Shown piece after piece: positions 37,218-43,397 of a stretch of 64,000 nt of DNA. The notes under the pieces are model-generated. The model saw only the letters and a program-made list of their open reading frames with translations. It was not told where the DNA came from and did not search any database. Both the position numbers and the translations under genes were made by a program. Every line of letters starts with the position of its first letter. The stretch's first letter is position 1. Source of the DNA: a virus; IMG/VR virus record IMGVR_UViG_3300034019_000586, positions 1 to 64,000 of that record; one strand, given 5' to 3'.

Positions 37218-37652
37218 CTACAACGGTTGAGTGATTTGATTACGAAGTATATCATAAAATACATTTCGTGACAAAGCACCCAAACAAATAAAATCGGGCT
37301 TCATTTCATTTAAAGCTAATATTTCAGGAATAGCAATAAATAAATCTTCATCAGTAAGTTTTTTAATTAAATCACAATCCATTTCTATAACAGTACCTTT
37401 TGTTTTGAAATATCTTTGTTGTAAGTATTTTGTATATGCTTGTGTAGCATCTGCAATTACACCATACGTTTCGTTTGGGTTTTGCCTTGTAGCCCAACAA
37501 ACGAAAGCACCTTTAAAATCATTTATCATTAAATGAAATTTATCATTCAAATAATTTGCCGAAATGTCAGCGTTTGTCAATTTGTGAACTGACTTGTCTT
37601 TAATTTGTTTTGGAGTTAAGTCAATAACTTCTTTTTGATTTTCTGTACTCAT
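37218..37652 (-). CDS. Cassette 5: hypothetical protein
   Basis: A 144-residue soluble protein (for example HLMINDFKGAFVCWATRQ), no recognised family. Unlike four of its companions its ATG lies 44 nt outside the upstream attC-C, the classical arrangement. The stop is about 20 nt before the attC-B core. Confidence 0.7.
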   Translation of the reverse strand: MSTENQKEVIDLTPKQIKDKSVHKLTNADISANYLNDKFHLMINDFKGAFVCWATRQNPNETYGVIADATQAYTKYLQQRYFKTKGTVIEMDCDLIKKLTDEDLFIAIPEILALNEMKPDFICLGALSRNVFYDILRNQITQPL

Positions 37653-37695
37653 TTTATATTTATTTAAAGTTTAAAATTTTAATAAAGGCACAATC

Positions 37696-37827
37696 GCCTA
37701 ACATCGGTTTTGTGCAAGTGGGGCTGAATTGCTAAATTCAACAGCGGTAATTCTAATCGGCTTTTGTGCTGAATTGAAACTTTCGTGTTCCAAATCCCCA
37801 CCTGCACAAAGCCGCAACACGTTATAG
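37696..37827 (-). repeat. attC-C
   Basis: About 132 bp. GCCTAAC at 37696-37702 and GTTATAG at 37821-37827. Arms GGTTTTGTGCAAGTGGGG and CCCCACCTGCACAAAGCC pair with one or two mismatches. It is the clearest palindrome of the array. The loop shares TTTGGAACAC with attC-B. Confidence 0.8.
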
Positions 37828-38211
37828 GGCATTTAACCGAGCCACCACATCAGCAGACGTATGACCGTCAAACTCAAATAATGCTCTATCCTTTGCAGGT
37901 ATTTTGAATAAATCCCAATCTTTCAATTCATAGTGGTTTGATATTTGACCTGTTGGCAATACTGCAACAACGATAAACCAACCACCACCAAAGCAATATT
38001 CTCCATCGTGATGCCTAATTGATTTGTGAACATTGTATTGTGGTATATCAAACTTTGCCCACTCATTGAATAGTGCAGCATTGTAAGTTTTCCTAAACTC
38101 ATACAATTCATTAAATGTCTGATAACCGTCAGAGTAGTTTCCCCTAACATCAGCAGGTGTATTATCAATACCCTTTTGAACTGATAAAATAATTCCGTTT
38201 TGTCCTTGCAT
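37822..38211 (-). CDS. Cassette 4: conserved phage-type protein ending DGHTSADVVARL
   Basis: A 129-residue protein (start MQGQNGIILSV; the longer frame only translates attC-D). It has YSDGYQTFNELYEFRKTYNA, HHDGEYCFGGGWFIVVAVLP and WDLFKIPAKDRALFEFDGHT. This protein type recurs in many phages as a small early gene of unknown role. Finding it here as a cassette suggests traffic between phages and integrons. Its TAA lies in the CTATAAC core of attC-C. Confidence 0.78.
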   Translation of the reverse strand: MQGQNGIILSVQKGIDNTPADVRGNYSDGYQTFNELYEFRKTYNAALFNEWAKFDIPQYNVHKSIRHHDGEYCFGGGWFIVVAVLPTGQISNHYELKDWDLFKIPAKDRALFEFDGHTSADVVARLNAL

Positions 38212-38231
38212 TTTTGTGTAAAATAAACGCC

Positions 38232-38361
38232 CTATAACATACGCTATACAAAAGCAGGGGCGAACTGCTAATACAAGCGGTGTGCATCTATTTTTCATTT
38301 GTGGTAGGCTGAAAGGGAGTGCATCTTAACCCCTGCCTTCGTATAGCGTCAGCCGTTAGCC
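38232..38361 (-). repeat. attC-D
   Basis: About 130 bp. CTATAAC at 38232-38238 and GTTAGCC at 38355-38361. Arms ACGCTATAC...GCAGGGG and CCCCTGC...GTATAGCGT pair well with unpaired bases near the cores. Confidence 0.8.
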
Positions 38362-39153
38362 GCAATACGCAGACACCCGACTGACGGCAATTTCAAAATA
38401 CTTTTCATCTTTTTCTATTCCGATAAAGTGGCGACCTGTTTTTTTACAAGCGACACCTGTTGTTCCAGAACCCATGCAATTATCTAAAACAGTTTCGCCT
38501 TCGTTTGTATAAGTATTAACTAAGTAATCAAATAAAGCTATTGGTTTTTGGGTTGGATGAAATTTTCCATCAAATTCAGCAGTCGTAAAATACTGTACAC
38601 TTCTCGGCAATCTCATGCCATCCTCTGATTTTCTTATGTGGCTATGGTAGTTCGGTATGTTATTTGAAACTTCGGGGTTATCGTGTTTCTCTTTTACACC
38701 ACCTCTGTAATATGGTTTCCCTTGTGTTTTTTGTGGATAATAATTGGGAGTTCCGTTAGCAAATACAAGTACATTTTCGTGTGCTTTCAATGGCTGTTTT
38801 TTAGCCAGCAAAAAATTACTTGCTTTGCTTTTTTCCCAAATCCATTCGTATTTAAACATCTTTGGATTACTCATTACTAAGGCACTTGTAAAAGGCTGCG
38901 AAGCCGTTAAAACTATTGCACCATTATCTTTTATAACTCTTTCGTAATGTTTCCAAAGTGGTTCAAAAGGTATTACACTATCCCACTTGCAAGCAGTAGT
39001 TCCATAAGGCAAATCACACAAAATCATATCCACACTTTTATCTTCAATCTTATCCATTTCTACAAGGCAATCACCCTGATAGAATGTACTGCGGCTAACA
39101 TTGCATTGCTGAACATTGCCAGCTTCATCGGTAATTTGAACTTTGTATTCCAT
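38356..39153 (-). CDS. Cassette 3: DNA methyltransferase (beta-type N6A/N4C)
   Basis: A 265-residue enzyme with catalytic DLPYG at 47-51 before the SAM-binding LDNCMGSGTTG at 223-233, the order of beta-class amino-methyltransferases. The target-recognition part lies between them. About the first 20 residues (MEYKVQITDEAGNVQQCNV) are encoded by attC-E, and the TAA lies in the GGCTAAC core of attC-D. No partner endonuclease is nearby, so shielding phage DNA from host restriction is the likely use. Target sequence is unknown. Confidence 0.88.
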   Translation of the reverse strand: MEYKVQITDEAGNVQQCNVSRSTFYQGDCLVEMDKIEDKSVDMILCDLPYGTTACKWDSVIPFEPLWKHYERVIKDNGAIVLTASQPFTSALVMSNPKMFKYEWIWEKSKASNFLLAKKQPLKAHENVLVFANGTPNYYPQKTQGKPYYRGGVKEKHDNPEVSNNIPNYHSHIRKSEDGMRLPRSVQYFTTAEFDGKFHPTQKPIALFDYLVNTYTNEGETVLDNCMGSGTTGVACKKTGRHFIGIEKDEKYFEIAVSRVSAYCG

Positions 39154-39226
39154 ATCAACTTTTTATTTTAAATTAAACATTTTTGCTTCTAAATTGGCAA
39201 CGTCAGCAATACGCAAACCGTTATGT
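39093..39226 (-). repeat. attC-E
   Basis: About 134 bp. GGCTAAC at 39093-39099 and GTTATGT at 39220-39226. Arms TTGCATTGCTGAACATTGCC and GGCAACGTCAGCAATACGCAA pair with scattered mismatches. It contains the methyltransferase start codon. Confidence 0.77.
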
Positions 39227-39231
39227 GCCAT

Positions 39232-39396
39232 TTAATCGACACGCTCCTCAACTATCTTTGTTAATGCCCCACCAACTCTCATCTCATTAAGTTGCTTTTC
39301 ACTTTCAATCGCTTTCTCCATTGTGGAATTTACACTCCAAATAACATCTTTTGGGGGTGCTTCACAATCAAGAACAATATAAACGGCACATAACAC
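39232..39396 (-). CDS. Cassette 2: small protein (up to 54 aa)
   Basis: An open frame ending MRVGGALTKIVEERVD. The first possible start is GTG at 39396, inside the R' arm of attC-F. The first ATG is downstream and would give about 29 residues. Coding-like composition (VYIVLDCEAPPKDVIWSVNS) supports the longer form. It may be a fragment. Function unknown. Confidence 0.5.
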   Translation of the reverse strand: MLCAVYIVLDCEAPPKDVIWSVNSTMEKAIESEKQLNEMRVGGALTKIVEERVD

Positions 39397-39483
39397 GTGC
39401 TATAAGCAAGTTTGCCAATAACATTTGTGCTAAATTTGAACATTTCTGCAAGGCAAACCTGCTCATAGCACCATACGTTAGCG
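39388..39483 (-). repeat. attC-F
   Basis: About 96 bp, the shortest site. ACATAAC at 39388-39394 and GTTAGCG at 39477-39483. Arms GTGCTATAAGCAAGTTTGCC and GGCAAACCTGCTCATAGCAC pair with two mismatches. Confidence 0.8.
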
Positions 39484-39487
39484 GCAA

Positions 39488-39766
39488 TTAAAAAAACCAC
39501 CGCACCAAATCCATTCCGCTTGACTTATAATTTTGTTTTTCCATTAAATCAAATGGTATTTTTTTAACCATTGCATCAGGCAATCTTAAATTGGTGTATT
39601 GAGTGTATCTTTCTAATTTAAGTGTTCTTCCATCGCCTGAACAAAATTGATAACAAGCTCCATTATAGAGAATGTAATCTCCTTTTTTCACTGTGTATTC
39701 TTTTCGCCCAATCTTAACTGCCGCTAACAAGCGGTTAGCGTCATTGCCGTTTTGTGTTTCGTTCAT
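39488..39766 (-). CDS. Cassette 1: small protein coupled to the phage operon
   Basis: A 92-residue protein. Its first 17 residues include NGNDANRLLAAV, also found in cassette 6 because both come from attC sequence. The rest (EYTVKKGDYILYNGACYQFC and on) looks like a small beta-barrel. Its ATG overlaps the stop of the phage gene upstream (ATGA), so the array is fused into the phage operon at translation level. Function unknown. Confidence 0.72.
   Translation of the reverse strand: MNETQNGNDANRLLAAVKIGRKEYTVKKGDYILYNGACYQFCSGDGRTLKLERYTQYTNLRLPDAMVKKIPFDLMEKQNYKSSGMDLVRWFF
39722..39750 (-). repeat. Right half-site of the cassette array
   Basis: CGCTAAC followed by GCGGTTAGCGTCATTGCCG, nearly identical to the inner arm of attC-B. 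The outer arm is absent, and phage coding sequence begins instead, within about 15 nt. Confidence 0.7.
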
Positions 39767-40032
39767 ACTCTACTCAATTTATCGTTCAACTCTTTTCTTA
39801 TTTCATCCGTTCCTTCGATGTTCTCATCGCTGTCGGGCATAGTCAGTTCAAACACATCAAGGCTGCATTGATACATATCAGTGTATTCATCGTAACCAAA
39901 CACGGTTAATTCCATGTAGATGTTAACGCCTTCAAACGTGCTTTCAATAGTGAACGATTCGTTGTCGTTAACGGTGTCAAGGTTTTTGCAGATCAGCGAC
40001 CAGGAGTAGTCTGTCATTGTTTCGGTGTTCAT
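39763..40032 (-). CDS. Small acidic phage protein, upstream of array
   Basis: An 89-residue acidic protein (start MNTETMTDYSWSL). ATG 40032 is chosen because a rare clear Shine-Dalgarno, GGGAGGAAGT, precedes it. Its stop is shared with the start of cassette 1. No family is recognised. Confidence 0.65.
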   Translation of the reverse strand: MNTETMTDYSWSLICKNLDTVNDNESFTIESTFEGVNIYMELTVFGYDEYTDMYQCSLDVFELTMPDSDENIEGTDEIRKELNDKLSRV

Positions 40033-40045
40033 ACTTCCTCCCATG

Positions 40046-40285
40046 TTATTGTTCTGTTTTAGTTTCGAGTTCTTTGAGTAGTGCGTCGGTATGTGAAATT
40101 GCACATTTTACAATATCTTCCATTTTCATCATAAAATCTCTGTCTCCCGCCAACAACCCTTGCATCGCCATCGCCGCAAAATATTCGCGTTTTGTAAGGC
40201 CGATGTAACTAATATCAGGATAGCTATCAAGCCTGTATTTGTCATCCTCGTTAATTGGGTAAATTGGTTGGTCTGAATTTTTCAT
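40046..40285 (-). CDS. Small conserved phage protein (GLTKREYFAAMAMQG type)
   Basis: A 79-residue protein with ISYIGLTKREYFAAMAMQGL, a motif seen in many small phage early proteins of unknown function, followed by a helical end. It lies between two other small early genes. Confidence 0.72.
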   Translation of the reverse strand: MKNSDQPIYPINEDDKYRLDSYPDISYIGLTKREYFAAMAMQGLLAGDRDFMMKMEDIVKCAISHTDALLKELETKTEQ

Positions 40286-40303
40286 GTTATTAAGTTTTGA
40301 TCG

Positions 40304-40603
40304 TTAAACAAAATTCACTTGTTCTTTTTTCAGATTAGCCAAAACGGTTTCTTCGATGGTTGAGGCCATTCTGCTAATTTCCTGATTTGCTTTCTGCCTT
40401 AATTCATCCGTGTCGGCTAAGTCGTATTCAATTTCCTGTTTGATTTGATTTAGGTCAGCTTCAACCTCATCTTTTGTTTCTCCGTTTACTGATCGCATGA
40501 GGATAAAATTCCATTCGGTGTTATCAATGCCGGGAAAACAGATCGTTGCCTTTCCCTTGAAAAAATCCGTCTTTTTGTATGCTTTTGCATCAATTCTTAT
40601 CAT
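40304..40603 (-). CDS. Hypothetical early protein
   Basis: A 99-residue acidic, helical protein (KDEVEADLNQIKQEIEYDLA). No motif is recognised. It is part of the leftward run of small genes that follows the early promoter. Confidence 0.62.
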   Translation of the reverse strand: MIRIDAKAYKKTDFFKGKATICFPGIDNTEWNFILMRSVNGETKDEVEADLNQIKQEIEYDLADTDELRQKANQEISRMASTIEETVLANLKKEQVNFV

Positions 40604-40640
40604 GTTGGTTCATTTTATATGCTTTCGCATTGGTTTGAAT

Positions 40641-40859
40641 TTATTTGTTTTTGAATTTGATATAAAAACTACTCTGTTTAGTTGGCTTTTCTTCCGTTAT
40701 TTCGATGTCCCCCAGCTTAGTCATCACTTCCATCTTCCATTGAACAAAGACTGAAAGATTGGCGGCAAAACAGTTTTTTGAGCCTGTTTTAGGATTCGGC
40801 TCAACCCTTTGCAGCAGATACCCCCTGCACTCGTCGAATGTCAATTCAGATACTTTCAT
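40641..40859 (-). CDS. Hypothetical early protein
   Basis: A 72-residue protein (start MKVSELTFDECRGYLLQ), overlapping the 3' end of the preceding gene by 14 nt. No motif recognised. Confidence 0.6.
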   Translation of the reverse strand: MKVSELTFDECRGYLLQRVEPNPKTGSKNCFAANLSVFVQWKMEVMTKLGDIEITEEKPTKQSSFYIKFKNK

Positions 40860-41064
40860 TTGCTTTAATTTTTGACTTAATTAATTTATTCCTGTGCCTT
40901 ACCATTTTTAAGTAAAGCCGTTGCAGTTCGTTAATCCTGTGGTGGTTTATTACCGAACCGTTTTTTTTTGATTCAGCGACTTCAATGGAAAGTTCTTTGA
41001 ACAGTAGCCCGCAAAGAAATTCAGTATCTTCGGGCATTAGGTAAGTTAAGTGTGGGTTGGTCAT
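40846..41064 (-). CDS. Hypothetical early protein
   Basis: A 72-residue, helical, basic protein (HHRINELQRLYLKMVRHRNK). It lies just after the hairpin at 41085-41131. No motif recognised. Confidence 0.6.
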   Translation of the reverse strand: MTNPHLTYLMPEDTEFLCGLLFKELSIEVAESKKNGSVINHHRINELQRLYLKMVRHRNKLIKSKIKANESI

Positions 41065-41084
41065 CGTCCTGTTTATTTGTTTGC

Positions 41085-41131
41085 ACCTTCAAACCCCGTG
41101 TCGGGTTTCATTCCAATCACGGGGAGAAGGT
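41085..41131 (-). terminator. Long intergenic hairpin
   Basis: ACCTTC-aaa-CCCCGTG pairs with CACGGGG-a-GAAGGT, a 13-bp interrupted stem with a 17-nt loop. No T run follows on the minus strand, so it may be an RNA stability or processing element rather than a full terminator. A similar CCCCG hairpin occurs at 43115. Confidence 0.5.
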
Positions 41132-41156
41132 TTAATCAAACCAACTTAACACAAAA

Positions 41157-41258
41157 TTACACAGAATTTTTTAGCATTAAAATAAATACAGCAGCACAGA
41201 TAATTAAGAATATATCTACCTCTGTGATGCTTATGGGGTTTATTCGTTTGTCTTTCAT
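41157..41258 (-). CDS. Small membrane protein (33 aa)
   Basis: Reads MKDKRINPISITEVDIFLII, then CAAVFILMLKNSV: one short transmembrane helix after a basic start. It fills the gap between the interrupted gene and the hairpin. Supported only by composition and packing. Confidence 0.42.
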   Translation of the reverse strand: MKDKRINPISITEVDIFLIICAAVFILMLKNSV

Positions 41259-41268
41259 AGCTTCTAAA

Positions 41269-41514
41269 TTAATTTAGTTCGTCCGTGTCCGTTTCTTCCA
41301 AATCAACAATTTCAGGTGATTCAGGGCAGTCCTCGAAATCTTCATCGTCAGGCCAAAATTTACCCCAGTCATAATCATGTCGGGAATGTTCGCCTGTTAT
41401 CGTTCGTCGCTCTCCTGTTTGATCTTCTGTATCAATAGTTCCGAAGAAGGTTTGATCTCCTGTGAACGCTCCCGAAATTCAGACAACTCGTTCAACGTGC
41501 TTGTGTGTGGTCAT
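41269..41514 (-). pseudogene. Interrupted small gene with in-frame TGA
   Basis: Starting at ATG 41514, MTTHKHVERVV is followed by TGA (41481-41479). The same frame then continues through 69 coding-like residues (ISGAFTGDQTFFGTIDTEDQ and on, DYDWGKFWPDDEDFEDCPES) to a TAA at 41269. A second frame at 41495-41397 also reads like protein (LNELSEFRERSQEIKPSSEL). The locus is therefore either a nonsense-broken gene, two overlapping genes or a frameshifted one. TGA is an ordinary stop elsewhere in this genome. Confidence 0.5.
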
Positions 41515-41524
41515 GTGGTGGGGG

Positions 41525-41749
41525 TTATTTGTTTATGAATTGTTCAAAGTCAAAATTAGCCGTTAGCTGTTCCATCATGTATCGCCCCAATATTTCAGGG
41601 TTAATGCTCAACCAATCTTCAAAAGTTAGAATGTCTTTTCGTGTTTCATACGTGGCAATAATTTCTTTACCGTAGTCGTGGTCTATTTTTTCTAAAACTT
41701 GCTCAACATTCCATTGAAACAAGTCCTCCTGTGTTATTACTTTGTTCAT
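41525..41749 (-). CDS. Hypothetical early protein
   Basis: A 74-residue acidic helical protein (TQEDLFQWNVEQVLEKIDHD). Packed 10 nt before the interrupted gene. No motif recognised. Confidence 0.62.
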   Translation of the reverse strand: MNKVITQEDLFQWNVEQVLEKIDHDYGKEIIATYETRKDILTFEDWLSINPEILGRYMMEQLTANFDFEQFINK

Positions 41750-41759
41750 GTGTCGGGGT

Positions 41760-41972
41760 TTATTTGTTTGTAAATTTCAATGCTTTTCTAAAGCCTAATA
41801 AAAAATGGTTAGCTTCTGTGTAGTCCATAACGGGGCTAATTGTTGCAACACCTTTCTGAATAAAAAATCGCGCAACTGTTTTTCGTTTGTCATCCGATTG
41901 TTTTTGATGTACTTCTACACCAAGACCTTCTGCCATGTTTTTAAGTGCTTCGTGTTCTGTTATCGTGTTCAT
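41760..41972 (-). CDS. Hypothetical early protein
   Basis: A 70-residue protein (HEALKNMAEGLGVEVHQKQS), followed 10 nt later by the next small gene. No motif recognised. Confidence 0.62.
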   Translation of the reverse strand: MNTITEHEALKNMAEGLGVEVHQKQSDDKRKTVARFFIQKGVATISPVMDYTEANHFLLGFRKALKFTNK

Positions 41973-41982
41973 GTGTCAAAAT

Positions 41983-42192
41983 TTATTTGTTTAAAATATT
42001 GTGCTGCTCTACAATGTCGCTACCTTCATTGCAAACGATCAAAACTACTCCTCCTGCATAATCGGGAAAATAAGATTCGTTTGTTCCGTTGTGTCTTTGT
42101 ATGTAGCTTTGGCAATACTCCAGCGATTCAGAAAAACCCTTTCTATTGCTGCTTTGGCTGTCGTGAAAAACTACGTCAAATGTTTTTTCCAT
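41983..42192 (-). CDS. Hypothetical early protein
   Basis: A 69-residue protein (MEKTFDVVFHDSQSSNRKGF, ending VEQHNILNK) with a beta-alpha-beta look. No motif recognised. Confidence 0.62.
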   Translation of the reverse strand: MEKTFDVVFHDSQSSNRKGFSESLEYCQSYIQRHNGTNESYFPDYAGGVVLIVCNEGSDIVEQHNILNK

Positions 42193-42207
42193 GTTATTAA
42201 GATTTAT

Positions 42208-42429
42208 TTATTTGTTTGATTTAAAAAATGCTTTGATTTTGTCCGTGTAGGTTATGTCTTTGAACGGATTCCCATCCAGATCGAAACCGTATAACTGCAT
42301 AACGTGGCAAATGTCTGCATCGGTTCGCTCCGTGTGCTGAACTGCTTGTTTTGCCGCCATGTAATTTATATGGCTGAATATGCTGACCGCTATCCAGGCG
42401 GCTGCAATGATGGTTAGAATTGATTTCAT
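42208..42429 (-). CDS. Small membrane-anchored protein
   Basis: A 73-residue protein with one N-terminal hydrophobic helix (LTIIAAAWIAVSIFSHINYM) that could be a membrane anchor or signal peptide, then a polar domain. A host-envelope role early in infection is possible. No family recognised. Confidence 0.62.
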   Translation of the reverse strand: MKSILTIIAAAWIAVSIFSHINYMAAKQAVQHTERTDADICHVMQLYGFDLDGNPFKDITYTDKIKAFFKSNK

Positions 42430-42452
42430 GTTGTTTGTGTTATTTGTTAGAA

Positions 42453-42851
42453 TTAATTCAGAGCCTTGTGCATATTTACTGAACGTGGCAAGTTGTGTTC
42501 TTTGGCCTTCATTTTCATAAATTCATCATTGGTCACAACTTCAAATGAGTAGCCAGACAGTGAGATATAAGTGTCGCCATTTCTACCAACAATATTTCTT
42601 CCGTTTCCAGCTCTACCAACTCCGTTATCAGCATGAAAATAGATTGTTGAATTGTTTGTTTCAAAAGAGTATTGCCAACTTCCTTCGCCCGAATCTGCAA
42701 GCATCTTCGCTTCTCTAAAAAGAAGTTTTTTTGCTGCTGCCAAAGTCAAATTTTCAAAAACTCTTCCTATTTCAAAGTAAGATGTTCCGTTGTCGATCTG
42801 TTGTGAGGTGCCAGTATGTGACTTCTCTACTACGGTGAATGTGTTGTTCAT
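42453..42851 (-). CDS. Hypothetical early protein
   Basis: A 132-residue protein with Gly/Asn-rich turns (GVGRAGNGRNIVGRNGDTYI) between beta-rich segments. No motif recognised. Soluble, probably cytoplasmic. Confidence 0.62.
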   Translation of the reverse strand: MNNTFTVVEKSHTGTSQQIDNGTSYFEIGRVFENLTLAAAKKLLFREAKMLADSGEGSWQYSFETNNSTIYFHADNGVGRAGNGRNIVGRNGDTYISLSGYSFEVVTNDEFMKMKAKEHNLPRSVNMHKALN

Positions 42852-42882
42852 GTTGTTGTTGTTTTAAAATTGTTTGATTAAA

Positions 42883-43068
42883 TTAATGATTTCGTTTACA
42901 CTTCATATACTTGCCGCGTTCATTGTTTCGTTTATAGGTCGCGTTTCGCTTCTGGTGGGCTTTGTAATTGTAACCGCTTTTGGCTTTTTTAGGCTTAGGC
43001 CCGTCGAATGATGCAGAAGCATTGAAGCACAGCGAGAAGGCAAGGATGATAAGAAGTAGATTTTTCAT
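42883..43068 (-). CDS. Small secreted, strongly basic protein
   Basis: A 61-residue protein with a clean signal peptide (MKNLLLIILAFSLCFNASAS) and a mature part of about 40 residues rich in Lys, Arg and Asn (KPKKAKSGYNYKAHQKRNAT). ATG 43068 is chosen because it begins the signal. An early gene exporting a basic peptide may act on the envelope, for example in exclusion of other phages. Confidence 0.62.
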   Translation of the reverse strand: MKNLLLIILAFSLCFNASASFDGPKPKKAKSGYNYKAHQKRNATYKRNNERGKYMKCKRNH

Positions 43069-43114
43069 GTTATTGAATTTGATTAATTTATAAATTGATT
43101 TTTGCACCCCGAAA

Positions 43115-43146
43115 CCCCGCTAAACCTGTCACAGTTAATAGCGGGG
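43115..43146 (-). terminator. Intergenic CCCCG hairpin
   Basis: Perfect 8-bp stem CCCCGCTA / TAGCGGGG with a 16-nt loop between the genes at 43167 and 42883. Without a T run it is at best a weak terminator. It resembles the hairpin at 41085-41131. Confidence 0.5.
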
Positions 43147-43166
43147 CGGGAGGGAGTTATTGAGGC

Positions 43167-43370
43167 CTAAACAATTATTTCAGCCCTTTCAACTTCTGCC
43201 ATGAGATCAAACGGGCCACAACCAACGTTAAACACTTTTCCCGCAGCGAAATATTCCAGCATTTCTTCGTCTGTCAAATTCGCCGCCATGTTTACGGCTT
43301 GGCAAAAAGGGCCGTTATCCTTGCCTCCATTTTTATAGTAAACGCATATTTCGCGCAATTGTGTTTTCAT
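43167..43370 (-). CDS. Hypothetical early protein
   Basis: A 67-residue protein with three Cys (ICVYYKNGGKDNGPFCQAVN and NVGCGPFDLM). Second small gene after the DUF3560 gene. No motif recognised. Confidence 0.62.
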   Translation of the reverse strand: MKTQLREICVYYKNGGKDNGPFCQAVNMAANLTDEEMLEYFAAGKVFNVGCGPFDLMAEVERAEIIV

Positions 43371-43397
43371 TTTCTTGTGTGTTATGGGTTATGCTGA

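Larger units (their letters stand above)
36626..39750 (-). mobile_element. Integron-type gene cassette array without integrase (CALIN-like)
   Basis: Seven leftward cassettes separated by six imperfect palindromes of about 96-135 bp, each bounded by RYYYAAC and GTTRRRY-type core sites, with half-sites at both ends. Stop codons of five ORFs fall within an R'' core: four in complete attC sites and one in the left half-site, as in classical cassettes. No intI-like integrase is visible in the window. The array is in line with the phage leftward operon, so the promoter at 44734-44763 may drive it. Palindromes and core sites are seen directly. Recombination activity is inferred. Confidence 0.82.

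Noticed and set aside
36626-39750. Palindromes as MITEs or insertion sequences
   Set aside because: The repeats differ in sequence, lack target-site duplications and terminal repeats of equal sequence, and stop codons sit in their core sites. The attC model explains all of this better.
41479-41481. TGA reassigned to an amino acid, as in some gut phages
   Set aside because: TGA ends several intact genes in this window, for example 30059-30907 and 39763-40032, so a general recoding does not fit.
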